From assembly GCA_016787895.1 (NCBI GenBank), contig JAEUTN010000025.1:1-58249 (forward strand): a stretch of 58,249 nt of DNA, given 5' to 3'. Positions 17,509 to 25,757 of this stretch are shown here, piece by piece. The stretch comes from Bacteroidia bacterium (lineage in GTDB: Bacteria > Bacteroidota > Bacteroidia > B-17B0 > Aurantibacillaceae). A program made the position numbers and the translations under genes. Each line of letters starts with the position of its first letter. Within the stretch, counting starts at the first letter, position 1. The notes under the pieces are model-generated. The model was not told the DNA's origin. It did no database searches and worked only from the letters and a program-made list of their open reading frames with translations.

Positions 17509-17796
17509 TTAATTAGTTTTTTTAAGGTTTATGAATAGATAAACAATTATTGTTAGTGTCCAAATAATAATAAAGTCGAGGATGAAATTACCAAGTCGCC
17601 AACCGCAATTAGGACCGGGATTACCCGAGAGCCAGAACTGATAATAATATTTGTAGGGAAAACCAATATTTGCTATAGGTCGGTGAGAGGGTTCGCCAAT
17701 AGTGGAAAATAGAGAAGTCATTACCGAAACGTATGAAACCACGCAGAAGGCAATGACCGAATAAATTGTCCCAATGATTATTTTTTTTAGTATCAT
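17509..17796 (-). CDS. Small two-helix membrane protein
   Basis: A 95-residue protein with two membrane helices (IIIGTIYSVIAFCVVSYVSV near the N-terminus and FILDFIIIWTLTIIVYLFI near the C-terminus). They are linked by a loop of about 40 residues rich in Gly, Pro and aromatics (YKYYYQFWLSGNPGPNCGW). I do not recognise a family. Its ATG overlaps the VOC-gene stop by 4 bp (ATGA), so the two are translated from one message and probably move as one unit. Confidence 0.6.
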   Translation of the reverse strand: MILKKIIIGTIYSVIAFCVVSYVSVMTSLFSTIGEPSHRPIANIGFPYKYYYQFWLSGNPGPNCGWRLGNFILDFIIIWTLTIIVYLFINLKKTN

Positions 17797-18140
17797 TTTT
17801 TATAAAGTTCAATTTTTCGACCGTCTGGATCTTCAATAACTGTCATGTAACCGAAGTCTGTTTGTACTGGGTCCGAAGAAAAGTTAACACCGATGTTCTT
17901 GAGTTTGCTAATTACGTTTTCAAAGTTGTCGATGGAAAAACCAAGTCGAAGATTTTTGTCTGGTGAATCCTGACTTTTAGTTAATGGATAAATTTCGAGA
18001 ACTGTCTGACCGATTGTCGCTGAATAATGAAAGGGGGAATTGCCATGTTTGTGATAGTCGAAAGTCAGCCCGAAATTAGAGTAGAAATCCGCAAGTATTT
18101 TAATGTCTTGTGTCCGAACGACTATTAATTTAATGTCCAT
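17793..18140 (-). CDS. VOC / glyoxalase-fold protein
   Basis: A 115-residue soluble protein with the vicinal-oxygen-chelate layout. The N-terminal half is IKLIVVRTQDIKILADFYSN followed by FGLTFDYHKHGNSP. A strand with the mid-domain Glu (TVLEIYPLT) follows, then LRLGFSIDNFENVISKLKNI. The C-terminal strand pair is YMTVIEDPDGRKIELYKK, with the metal-position Glu in IELY. Family members are lyases, dioxygenases, antibiotic-resistance proteins (bleomycin/fosfomycin type) or simple binders; the substrate cannot be read here. Single-domain VOC proteins are common cargo of integron cassettes, which fits the flanking repeats. Confidence 0.8.
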   Translation of the reverse strand: MDIKLIVVRTQDIKILADFYSNFGLTFDYHKHGNSPFHYSATIGQTVLEIYPLTKSQDSPDKNLRLGFSIDNFENVISKLKNIGVNFSSDPVQTDFGYMTVIEDPDGRKIELYKK

Positions 18141-18187
18141 ATTTTTTTCGAGGTCTGTCCGCGGCTATTACCACTAACTACCATATA

Positions 18188-18228
18188 GGAGTGATTTTAT
18201 CACCCCCATCTTGCAAAATTAGCAAGAT
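18188..18228. repeat. Two adjacent hairpins at the edge of the accessory block
   Basis: GGAGTGA/TCACCCC (18188-18206, one mismatch) and ATCTTGC/GCAAGAT (18208-18228, 7-nt loop, perfect). They lie just outside the 18161-18178 boundary repeat and may mark the end of the array. Confidence 0.4.
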
Positions 18229-18717
18229 TGGCGTATGTCTATAACATTTTGTAGCCTAAGCTATGCGGTAATTGCTGATTTGGTCTTTTACTTAAATTAG
18301 CAGCCAGATCATTTAACCTTAAACAGGAAAACGTAACAGGTGGAAAAACAGGTGGATTTTTCTTGTTTTTGTTCCGGTTCTATCGTTTTTTATTAGAAGC
18401 GCATTTTTCAATTAAAATTCAGAAGCCGCAATTGAGGAGGGTTTACGGGTTTAATTGTTTGATAAACAATGTGTTATTTACATACGCATTGGATACTCTG
18501 ATGCTGCACTTAATTAAATTGCGGTTTTTTTTATGGTGTTATCATTGGTTGAGCTTTACTTTATGAAAGAACATATGAGCGAGATGAATCTCTTCCAGCC
18601 TTTGATTCTAAAAAACGAAACACAGCCGGTTTTACAATTGAAAAAGGGCGTCACTACACACCTATAACCCTTCATAAAGTCTCAATTCTCTATCATAAAA
18701 TCCTCACTAAATTCCCT

Positions 18718-18725
18718 TAACTTTG
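18718..18725 (+). promoter_or_regulatory. -7 box of the purL promoter
   Basis: TAACTTTG matches TAnnTTTG exactly and is 29 bp before the purL ATG. No clear TTG is at the -33 position. Confidence 0.5.
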
Positions 18726-18754
18726 TGCCTCCAAAATAACCTAGCCTTACCACT

Positions 18755-21700
18755 ATGATTCATTTTTTCGGTAACTCAAACAACACCATTTATGCCGTTC
18801 AAACCCATCAGAATATTTCATCAGAAGATATACAAAAACTGAACTGGCTTTTTGGCAATGCCCAAAAAATAGAACAAGTTGTGCTGAAAGACGTGTTTGT
18901 TGGTCCCCGCGCCGCCATGGTGAGCCCCTGGAGCACCAATGCGGTAGAAATCACTCAAAACATGGGTATTAAGGGCATTATCCGAATTGAAGAATTTGAA
19001 AAGGTTAAGGAAGATTTTAAGGATTACGACCCCATGCTTTTTCAAAAGTACGGGGAGTTAAATCAGGACATTTATACCATCAATATAAAACCTGAGCCCA
19101 TTCAGGATATCAGCGACATTGCCGCTTACAATATGTCTGAAGGTCTTGCACTCAGTGTTGAAGAGGTGGAGTATTTAAATAATTTATCCAATAAACTGGG
19201 AAGAAAGCTTACCGATTCAGAGGTTTTTGCCTTCTCACAAGCCAATTCAGAACATTGCCGGCACAAAATTTTCAACGGTACCTTTGTAGTGGATGGAGAA
19301 ACGAAAGACACTAGTCTCTTTAAACTCATCAAAAAAACATCTGAAACCCATCCTAACAGCATTGTCTCTGCTTACAAGGACAATGTGGCTTTTCTAAAAG
19401 GGCCTAAAGTGGTTCAGTTTGCTCCCAAAAGCGCTGACAAACCTGATTTTTATGAAGAAAAGGAATTTGAAGCGGTGCTTTCTCTGAAAGCGGAAACCCA
19501 CAATTTCCCTACAACAGTAGAACCTTTTAATGGGGCCGCCACCGGCTCAGGTGGGGAAATACGCGACCGATTGGCGGGTGGGCAAGGCTCTCTGCCTTTG
19601 GCCGGCACAGCGGTGTACATGACGGCCTACTCAAGGCTGGAGCAAGGCAGAGCCTGGGAAAACGGCATGAAGGAGAGACCCTGGTTGTATCAAACCCCAA
19701 TGGATATTCTCATCAAGGCTTCCAATGGGGCCTCTGATTTTGGCAATAAATTCGGACAGCCTCTCATTGCCGGATCGGTGCTCACTTTTGAGCATGAGGA
19801 AAACAAACGCAAGTTGGCTTACGATAAAGTTATCATGCAGGCAGGGGGCATAGGCTACGGAAAATTGGATCAGGCCATTAAAAAAACACCACAAGCCGGA
19901 GATAAAATTGTGATTCTCGGTGGAGAAAATTACCGCATCGGCATGGGTGGAGCCGCTGTATCTTCAGCAGATACCGGTGCGTTTGGTTCAGGTATAGAAT
20001 TGAACGCGATTCAACGCTCGAATCCCGAAATGCAAAAACGCGCCGCAAATGCCATCCGGGCTTTAGTGGAAAGTGATAAAAATCCAATCGTTTCCATTCA
20101 CGACCATGGTGCCGGAGGGCATCTGAATTGTTTATCAGAATTGGTGGAAGCAACGGGAGGATTAATCGACCTTGATAAATTACCAGTTGGCGACCCAACT
20201 CTTTCTGCAAAAGAAATAATCGGAAACGAATCCCAGGAACGCATGGGTTTGGTTATCGCTCAAAAAGACTCCGCGACCCTTCAACGTATTGCCGAACGCG
20301 AACGTTCGCCCATGTACCAGGTGGGAGATGTTACCAATGATCACCGCTTTACTTTTGAATCTAAAACCACGGGCGCAAAACCCATGGATTACGCTTTGGA
20401 AGATTTTTTCGGGAGCTCTCCAAAAACCATCATGACGGATAAAACCGTTAAGAGCAATTATTCTGAATTGCAGTATTCAACAAAGGAAATCCCCAACTAT
20501 CTCAATCAGGTGCTTCAACTCGAAGCTGTAGCCTGTAAGGATTGGTTAACCAATAAAGTGGACCGTTGTGTGGGTGGGCGTGTGGCTAAACAACAATGCG
20601 CCGGTCCTCTGCAACTCCCTTTGAACAATGTGGGGGTGATGGCGCTCGATTTTAAAGGAAAAGAAGGTATAGCCACCAGCCTCGGTCATTCCCCGCTTTC
20701 GACCCTTGTGGATCCTGTGGCCGGTTCACGCAATGCCATTGGCGAAGCGCTTTCAAACATTGTTTGGGCCCCGTTAAAAGAGGGTTTAAACTCCGTATCG
20801 CTTTCAGCCAACTGGATGTGGCCTTGCAAAAATGAAGGAGAAGATGCCCGTTTATATGAGGCAGTAAAGGCTTGTTCGGATTTTGCCATTGCTTTAGGCA
20901 TCAATATCCCTACAGGAAAAGATTCCCTTTCAATGAAACAAAAATATCCGAATGAGGAAGTGATTTCCCCGGGTACCGTGATAATTTCGGCGGCAGGCCA
21001 TTGCTCCAACATCACAAAAGTAGTGGAACCGGTATTGCAACGTGGTGGTGGCTCAATTTATTATCTCAACCTTTCACAGGATAAATTTAAGCTCGGAGGT
21101 TCTTCGCTTGGGCAGGTGTTGAATAAAATTGGTACAGAGGTGCCCAGCATCAACAATCCTGCATTTTTTAAAACTGCTTTTAACCTGTTGCAGGAACTTA
21201 TTAAGGAGCGCAGGATCAAAGCAGGACACGATGTGGGAAGCGGAGGTTTGATTACTACCTTGTTGGAAATGAGTTTTGCCGATAACAATCTTGGCGCACA
21301 TTACGATTTGAGTGTATTAAATGAAAAAGACAGTGTAAAAGCACTGTTCAATGAAAATGTGGCTGTGGTGTTTCAGGCCGACGCTTCGGTGGAAACCGCA
21401 TTTGCGCAAACTAACATAGAGATTTTTAAAATCGGTGAGGTATTGGATGGCGATACCATAACGATTAAGAACCATGCGGATACCTTCAGCTTTAGTGTTT
21501 CCGCAATCCGCGATACCTGGTACAAAACATCCTTTCTTCTGGATTCCAAACAGTCCAAAAATGGGATGGCAAAAGAAAGATATACCAACTACAAACATCA
21601 AGCCCTGCACTTTCAATTTCCTGCCCATTTTGACGGCAAATTGCCGATCATTGGAAAAGGTGTAAAACCGAAAGCTGCCATCATTCGTGAAAAAGGAAGC

Positions 21701-22420
21701 AATTCTGAACGCGAAATGGCCAATGCCATGTTTCTTGCCGGGTTTGATGTAAAAGACGTACACATGACGGATTTAATTTCGGGGAGAGAAACACTTGAAG
21801 GCATACAGTTTATTGGCGCCGTCGGTGGATTCTCCAACTCCGACGTGCTGGGCTCTGCTAAAGGATGGGCGGGTGCATTTAAATACAATGAAAAAGCTAA
21901 ACTGGCGCTAAAAAAGTTCTTTGAACGAAAAGATACCTTATCAGTGGGCATTTGCAACGGTTGCCAATTGTGGATGGAACTGGATTTGATCAATCCGGAA
22001 CATGAAGTGCATGGGAAAATGCGACACAACACTTCGGGAAAGCACGAAAGTGGTTTTACTTCGGTGAAGATTCAGAAAAACAATTCCGTTATGCTTTCCA
22101 CTTTAGAGGGATGTACCCTGGGAGTTTGGATTTCACATGGGGAAGGAAAATTTAAATTGCCCTACACGGAAGATAAGTACAACATTGTTGCCAAATACGC
22201 TTATGAAAATTATCCGGCCAACCCCAATGGCTCGGATTTTAATACGGCGATGATGTGCGACAAAACAGGAAGACATCTGGTAACGATGCCGCACATTGAA
22301 CGTTCTACCTTTCCATGGAACTGGGCGCATTACCCGGATAGAGGACAAAAAGACGAGGTTTCACCATGGCTGGAAGCCTTTGTGAACGCACGAAAGTGGC
22401 TGAGTCATTACAACTCATAA
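18755..22420 (+). CDS. purL: Phosphoribosylformylglycinamidine synthase (single chain)
   Basis: A 1221-residue enzyme of purine biosynthesis. It converts FGAR, glutamine and ATP to FGAM in the cytoplasm (fourth step of the IMP pathway). It is the long form that fuses an N-terminal PurS-like domain, two AIR-synthase-type halves and a C-terminal glutamine amidotransferase. Signatures: SQANSEHCRHKIFNG, KAETHNFPTTVEPFNGAATG, GSGGEIRD, VSIHDHGAGG, and VGICNGCQ with the nucleophile Cys about 1067. MPHIERS supplies His about 1180 and Glu about 1182 of the triad. Length is close to the 1200-1300 residues usual for this form, and I see no damage. It is apparently monocistronic, with its own -7 box. 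Confidence 0.97.
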   Translation: MIHFFGNSNNTIYAVQTHQNISSEDIQKLNWLFGNAQKIEQVVLKDVFVGPRAAMVSPWSTNAVEITQNMGIKGIIRIEEFEKVKEDFKDYDPMLFQKYGELNQDIYTINIKPEPIQDISDIAAYNMSEGLALSVEEVEYLNNLSNKLGRKLTDSEVFAFSQANSEHCRHKIFNGTFVVDGETKDTSLFKLIKKTSETHPNSIVSAYKDNVAFLKGPKVVQFAPKSADKPDFYEEKEFEAVLSLKAETHNFPTTVEPFNGAATGSGGEIRDRLAGGQGSLPLAGTAVYMTAYSRLEQGRAWENGMKERPWLYQTPMDILIKASNGASDFGNKFGQPLIAGSVLTFEHEENKRKLAYDKVIMQAGGIGYGKLDQAIKKTPQAGDKIVILGGENYRIGMGGAAVSSADTGAFGSGIELNAIQRSNPEMQKRAANAIRALVESDKNPIVSIHDHGAGGHLNCLSELVEATGGLIDLDKLPVGDPTLSAKEIIGNESQERMGLVIAQKDSATLQRIAERERSPMYQVGDVTNDHRFTFESKTTGAKPMDYALEDFFGSSPKTIMTDKTVKSNYSELQYSTKEIPNYLNQVLQLEAVACKDWLTNKVDRCVGGRVAKQQCAGPLQLPLNNVGVMALDFKGKEGIATSLGHSPLSTLVDPVAGSRNAIGEALSNIVWAPLKEGLNSVSLSANWMWPCKNEGEDARLYEAVKACSDFAIALGINIPTGKDSLSMKQKYPNEEVISPGTVIISAAGHCSNITKVVEPVLQRGGGSIYYLNLSQDKFKLGGSSLGQVLNKIGTEVPSINNPAFFKTAFNLLQELIKERRIKAGHDVGSGGLITTLLEMSFADNNLGAHYDLSVLNEKDSVKALFNENVAVVFQADASVETAFAQTNIEIFKIGEVLDGDTITIKNHADTFSFSVSAIRDTWYKTSFLLDSKQSKNGMAKERYTNYKHQALHFQFPAHFDGKLPIIGKGVKPKAAIIREKGSNSEREMANAMFLAGFDVKDVHMTDLISGRETLEGIQFIGAVGGFSNSDVLGSAKGWAGAFKYNEKAKLALKKFFERKDTLSVGICNGCQLWMELDLINPEHEVHGKMRHNTSGKHESGFTSVKIQKNNSVMLSTLEGCTLGVWISHGEGKFKLPYTEDKYNIVAKYAYENYPANPNGSDFNTAMMCDKTGRHLVTMPHIERSTFPWNWAHYPDRGQKDEVSPWLEAFVNARKWLSHYNS

Positions 22421-22543
22421 AGCCTTACAACCATTTGAACACGCATTTTACCGTCGAAAAATTAACATGTTTGTGTGATAAGCTGCACCTTGAATTTCAT
22501 ATAGTTTTGCACTCACTTTTTAATTCAATTCAAACAGTAAATC

Positions 22544-23392
22544 ATGAAAACACCACTCATTGCCGTTGTTCTCTTCTCAGCCCTTCAGCTAAAATCTCAA
22601 ACGGATACCATTTTTAAGAACGATGGGGAAATCATCCTCGGACACGTATCAGAAGTCACTGAAACAGCTATCAAATTTGTATACCCCGGTGAAAGCTTCA
22701 GCAATGCTTTAGGGAAAAACGCGGTTAAAAAAATTCATTTCAAGTCGGGTCGCAAGCAGGACTTTTCAGCCGACCTCAACATTTCATTGGTGAAAGGATG
22801 CCAGGAGTGGAACAAAGTTCAGATCTCCAAAATAGAATCGGAGGTCATCGGGCTCATGAAACTTGACATTATTGGTGCCAAAGCCAAGGGTGCCACCACC
22901 TGGACCAGCCTTGCCAAATTGCAGGACAGGGCGTATAATAAATTAAAAATAGAAACGGCTATGCTGGGTGGGAATGTGGCTTATATTCTTGAGCAGAACA
23001 CCGAGGAAGCCATATTTGGAGGCGAGGAAGGAAGCAGCAAAACCCCCGGTGTAACCGTTTCGGGTTTAGCGTACACCAGTAAAAAGGTGTACAAGCACGA
23101 AATTAAGGAAGCGAGCTATAACCTGGCATCTATCTATATGCTGCGCGCCAATGAATATGAGATCGAACAATTAAATGTGAGTCCCCAAACGTTTGAAATT
23201 ACCAGGGAGGAAATCAAGGAAACGAATGGTTTTCAAAAACTGAAATTAAATATCCACGACCTCAAAAAGGTAACAGAATACACTGTGATTTATGCGGATG
23301 AAAAAGAACTTGTATTATCGGCAGTGTATTCAAACCGTCAGGGCAAAAAAACCTATTACAACATCTACCTCCTTAAAAAGGCAGGAAATTAA
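22544..23392 (+). CDS. Secreted protein of unknown function
   Basis: A 282-residue protein with a signal peptide (MKTPLIAVVLFSALQLKSQ). The N-terminal mature segment TDTIFKNDGEIILGHVSEVT and ETAIKFVYPGE, then NAVKKIHFKSGRKQ, resembles short beta-barrel modules common in Bacteroidota secreted proteins, in which a residue set by a 'KNG/NDGE' turn starts a small beta domain. A central stretch (about 95-135) has alternating G/A-x pattern (GAKAKGATTWTSLAKLQDRA). I do not recognise a family and see no catalytic motif. It follows purL by 123 bp, with a possible -7 box TAGTTTTG about 40 bp upstream, so it probably has its own promoter. Confidence 0.75.
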   Translation: MKTPLIAVVLFSALQLKSQTDTIFKNDGEIILGHVSEVTETAIKFVYPGESFSNALGKNAVKKIHFKSGRKQDFSADLNISLVKGCQEWNKVQISKIESEVIGLMKLDIIGAKAKGATTWTSLAKLQDRAYNKLKIETAMLGGNVAYILEQNTEEAIFGGEEGSSKTPGVTVSGLAYTSKKVYKHEIKEASYNLASIYMLRANEYEIEQLNVSPQTFEITREEIKETNGFQKLKLNIHDLKKVTEYTVIYADEKELVLSAVYSNRQGKKTYYNIYLLKKAGN

Positions 23393-23421
23393 CGATGGGT
23401 TTTTAGCAGCAGAATTAGTTA

Positions 23422-23868
23422 TCAATGTCCCTTTTGCCAGATTTTATCTGAAGTTTCCAGATATACCGGTAAGGCCGCTGAACCGTACCAGTTGAAAAGT
23501 TCCGGTTCAAGCAATTTAGCCTTTATAGCAGGATCGCTTTGCAGCAGAACCGAAGCTTCTTCGAACGATTGTAAATTCAGGATAAACAGGCCTCTGTAAG
23601 TTTTTTCATTCTTTCCCAGAGGTCCGGCTACCACTAATTTTCCCGCTTTTACCATCACCTCCATGTTTTCCATGTGCCCACGGAAACAGGAATCGGTAAA
23701 GGCTTTTTGGGCACCGGTATTGCTGCCTGTTTTAAGGAGTACCAGAATGTATTTTTTCATACCGTATTCATCGGCTCCCAGTTTCCTGGCAAGGCTGTCG
23801 TTATAGTTGGGATTTTGGGAGCAGAGTCCTAATGACAGCATCAGGAAATAAAAACAAAGTAGTTTCAT
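23422..23868 (-). CDS. Exported YciI-like protein
   Basis: A 148-residue protein made of a signal peptide (MKLLCFYFLMLSLGLCSQ) and a YciI-like ferredoxin-type domain. The recognisable parts are KKYILVLLKTGSN, RGHMENMEVMVKAGKLVVAG with the conserved H and G, PLGKNEKTYRGLFILNL, and the end SDPAIKAKLLEPELFNWYG. Family members are small dimeric proteins related to muconolactone isomerase, some with hydrolase or dehydrochlorinase activity, most without known substrate. Export of this fold is a Bacteroidota peculiarity. It is convergent with the gene at 22544-23392. Confidence 0.8.
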   Translation of the reverse strand: MKLLCFYFLMLSLGLCSQNPNYNDSLARKLGADEYGMKKYILVLLKTGSNTGAQKAFTDSCFRGHMENMEVMVKAGKLVVAGPLGKNEKTYRGLFILNLQSFEEASVLLQSDPAIKAKLLEPELFNWYGSAALPVYLETSDKIWQKGH

Positions 23869-24015
23869 GTTGTGTATTATTAAGGCTTGAGCTTAAAAAT
23901 AAAGTTTCCCTGGAAAACCACCTCGTTTTGAAATCGATTATATTTTTATACTTTCGTTATTATCACGAAGCAGAATGAGAGGGGTGCTCCATACAATTCT
24001 TATAAAAGAAGGTAA

Positions 24016-25704
24016 ATGTTAGAAAGTCCTATACATGCTCATCACCTGTTGAGATATTCGGTTGAGCTGCTCGATCAGCCTTTGTCAAGAGGCGAACAAA
24101 CGGCTTTGGTTAGTTTTTATGATGAGAACAACAAAAGGGTTTCCACGCATAAATTCGCTGTCATTCCCCTGCAAACACTTTACGAGTGGATTGAGAAGGG
24201 TGAGAGCATTAACCTCAACAGTGCTTATATACACGACTTTTCGCTGCGCGATTATCGTGTTTCAAGAGGCTTAGATGACTCTATGCCTTTGGTACTAAAA
24301 GATTTTACAGCCAAACGGGCTTTTTTTGATTGTGATACGAATATTGATTTTTCTCATTCGATTTTCACCGGAGATAAAACCATTTTTGAATCTGCCATTT
24401 TTGGCAACGGTTATGTGAACTTTTACAATTCCCAGTTCAAATCTCAGGAGGTCAATTTTAAAAAGGTGAAATTTGGAAGTGGAAGCACAACCTTTCAGTC
24501 CTCCAATTTTGGAGATGGTGCCGTGAATTTTTTTAATGCCAATTTTGGCACCGGCAACCTAAGTTTTATAGATACCAATTTTGGAAACGGAAACGTGGAT
24601 TTCAGAAACGCTTATTTTGGAGATGGAACCGTAGATTTTAAATTTGCCAAATTCGCTGAGGGAGATATTTCCTTCCAAAGAGCTTCTTTCGAAAATGGAA
24701 AAAAAGACTTCAAGAACGTTGAGTTTGGTGGGGGAAAACTTGATTTCAGAGGCATTGAGTTCAATGATGGGGACGTTTCTTTTGAAGGTGTTGAATTTGG
24801 AAACGGGCGCGTAAATTTCAGGAATTGTAAGTTTGGCCATGGGCACAAAAACTTTGAATTGGCCGACTTTGCTGATGGCGAAGCACAATTTGAATTTGTA
24901 TCGTTTGGATCAGGAAGCGTGAGTTTTAACCGATCAAAAGTAAAACTCATCTCTTTCAATGGTTGCCATCTGAATTGTTTTTTGGATTTGCGATTCGACG
25001 AGTGTGCTTCACTTGATTTAAGCAACACGGTGGTGCGCGATGTGGTGGATTTAAAACCTCAGGGGGAGAGTGTAGTGATAAAGGAACTGAGTCTTGTTGA
25101 CATGCGTATTCTCGGACGACTTTTTATCAATTGGAGGGAAAACCAGGTGTACGATCTGATTTATGTTCAGAAAGGCACCTCATTGTTCCAAAAGGCCGAG
25201 CAGTTTCGTATTCTGAAGGAAAATTTCAGAAACAACGGGCAGTACGATGATGAAGACGATGCCTATCTTGAGTTTAAAAGATGCGAGGCCAGAGCACTAT
25301 TTGCACAAGAGCTGGAAGAGAGCAAGTTTAAGGGTCTTAAGGCTTATCCAACGTATTGGTTCAAAAAGGTGGTTTTCGATCAGGTAGGACATTACGGTAC
25401 AGCCCCGGTAAGGGTGTTGTTTAATGCCATGGGCGTAGTGTTGATTTTTAGTTTACTGTATTTTGGCATTTCAAATTATTTATTTGAATGGGGGCATGTG
25501 GCCACCACTTTGCCCGATACCTTAAATGTCAGTAAGGGATTTTGGAATTCAGTTTATTATAGTTCCATCACTTTTTTTACTGTGGGTTATGGCGATTATT
25601 TTGCTTATGGCGCTGTAAAAATACTGGCTGCCATGGAGGGGTTTGTGGGTGTGTTTTTAATGAGTTATTTTACTGTGGCCTTTGTTCGCAAAATTTTGCG
25701 TTAA
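24016..25704 (+). CDS. K+ channel with N-terminal dodecapeptide-repeat solenoid
   Basis: A 562-residue fusion. After about 115 non-repeated residues comes a run of about 16 perfect-length 12-residue repeats (about 118-309) of the form F-G-x-G-x-V-x-F-x-x-x-x-F (for example GDGAVNFFNANF, GTGNLSFIDTNF, GNGNVDFRNAYF), expected to form a beta-solenoid related to pentapeptide-repeat helices. A linker with FRILKENFRNNGQYDDEDDA, typical of pentapeptide-repeat ion channels, leads to a two-helix pore module (VLFNAMGVVLIFSLLYFGI, then the selectivity filter TVGYGD at 522-527, then AAMEGFVGVFLMSYFTVAFV). The pore is at the extreme C-terminus, so the whole solenoid is cytoplasmic. Role inferred: K+ conduction gated through the solenoid. 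Start chosen at the only ATG before the conserved N-terminal sequence. Confidence 0.85.
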   Translation: MLESPIHAHHLLRYSVELLDQPLSRGEQTALVSFYDENNKRVSTHKFAVIPLQTLYEWIEKGESINLNSAYIHDFSLRDYRVSRGLDDSMPLVLKDFTAKRAFFDCDTNIDFSHSIFTGDKTIFESAIFGNGYVNFYNSQFKSQEVNFKKVKFGSGSTTFQSSNFGDGAVNFFNANFGTGNLSFIDTNFGNGNVDFRNAYFGDGTVDFKFAKFAEGDISFQRASFENGKKDFKNVEFGGGKLDFRGIEFNDGDVSFEGVEFGNGRVNFRNCKFGHGHKNFELADFADGEAQFEFVSFGSGSVSFNRSKVKLISFNGCHLNCFLDLRFDECASLDLSNTVVRDVVDLKPQGESVVIKELSLVDMRILGRLFINWRENQVYDLIYVQKGTSLFQKAEQFRILKENFRNNGQYDDEDDAYLEFKRCEARALFAQELEESKFKGLKAYPTYWFKKVVFDQVGHYGTAPVRVLFNAMGVVLIFSLLYFGISNYLFEWGHVATTLPDTLNVSKGFWNSVYYSSITFFTVGYGDYFAYGAVKILAAMEGFVGVFLMSYFTVAFVRKILR

Positions 25705-25757
25705 GCGTTAGTTCTCAATTTTAGTGTACTTCTTTAAACAAGTCAAAATTACTAAGA

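Larger units (their letters stand above)
17461..18178. repeat. 18-bp inverted repeats flanking a two-gene unit
   Basis: GTTAGTGGTTGTAGCCGC at 17461-17478 and its inverted copy (16 of 18 identical) at 18161-18178 bracket the small membrane protein and VOC genes. They look like unit boundaries: cassette ends or short terminal inverted repeats. Confidence 0.55.
18141..18754. other. 614-bp region before purL
   Basis: Contains the boundary repeat at 18161-18178, two hairpins (18188-18228) and a -7 box TAACTTTG (18718-18725) about 30 bp before purL. A 34-residue frame from 18563 has no supporting evidence. The rest is AT-rich without recognisable signals. Confidence 0.5.

Noticed and set aside
13430..18180. 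Transposon or IS element as explanation of the array
   Set aside because: No transposase, no matching terminal repeats around the whole region, and no target-site duplication seen.
18363..18566. 67-residue plus-strand frame in the purL upstream region
   Set aside because: Low-complexity Phe/Leu-rich translation from AT-rich DNA, no start signal.
18563..18667. 34-residue plus-strand frame MKEHMSEMNLFQPL...
   Set aside because: No promoter, ribosome-binding site or recognisable homology; likely chance.
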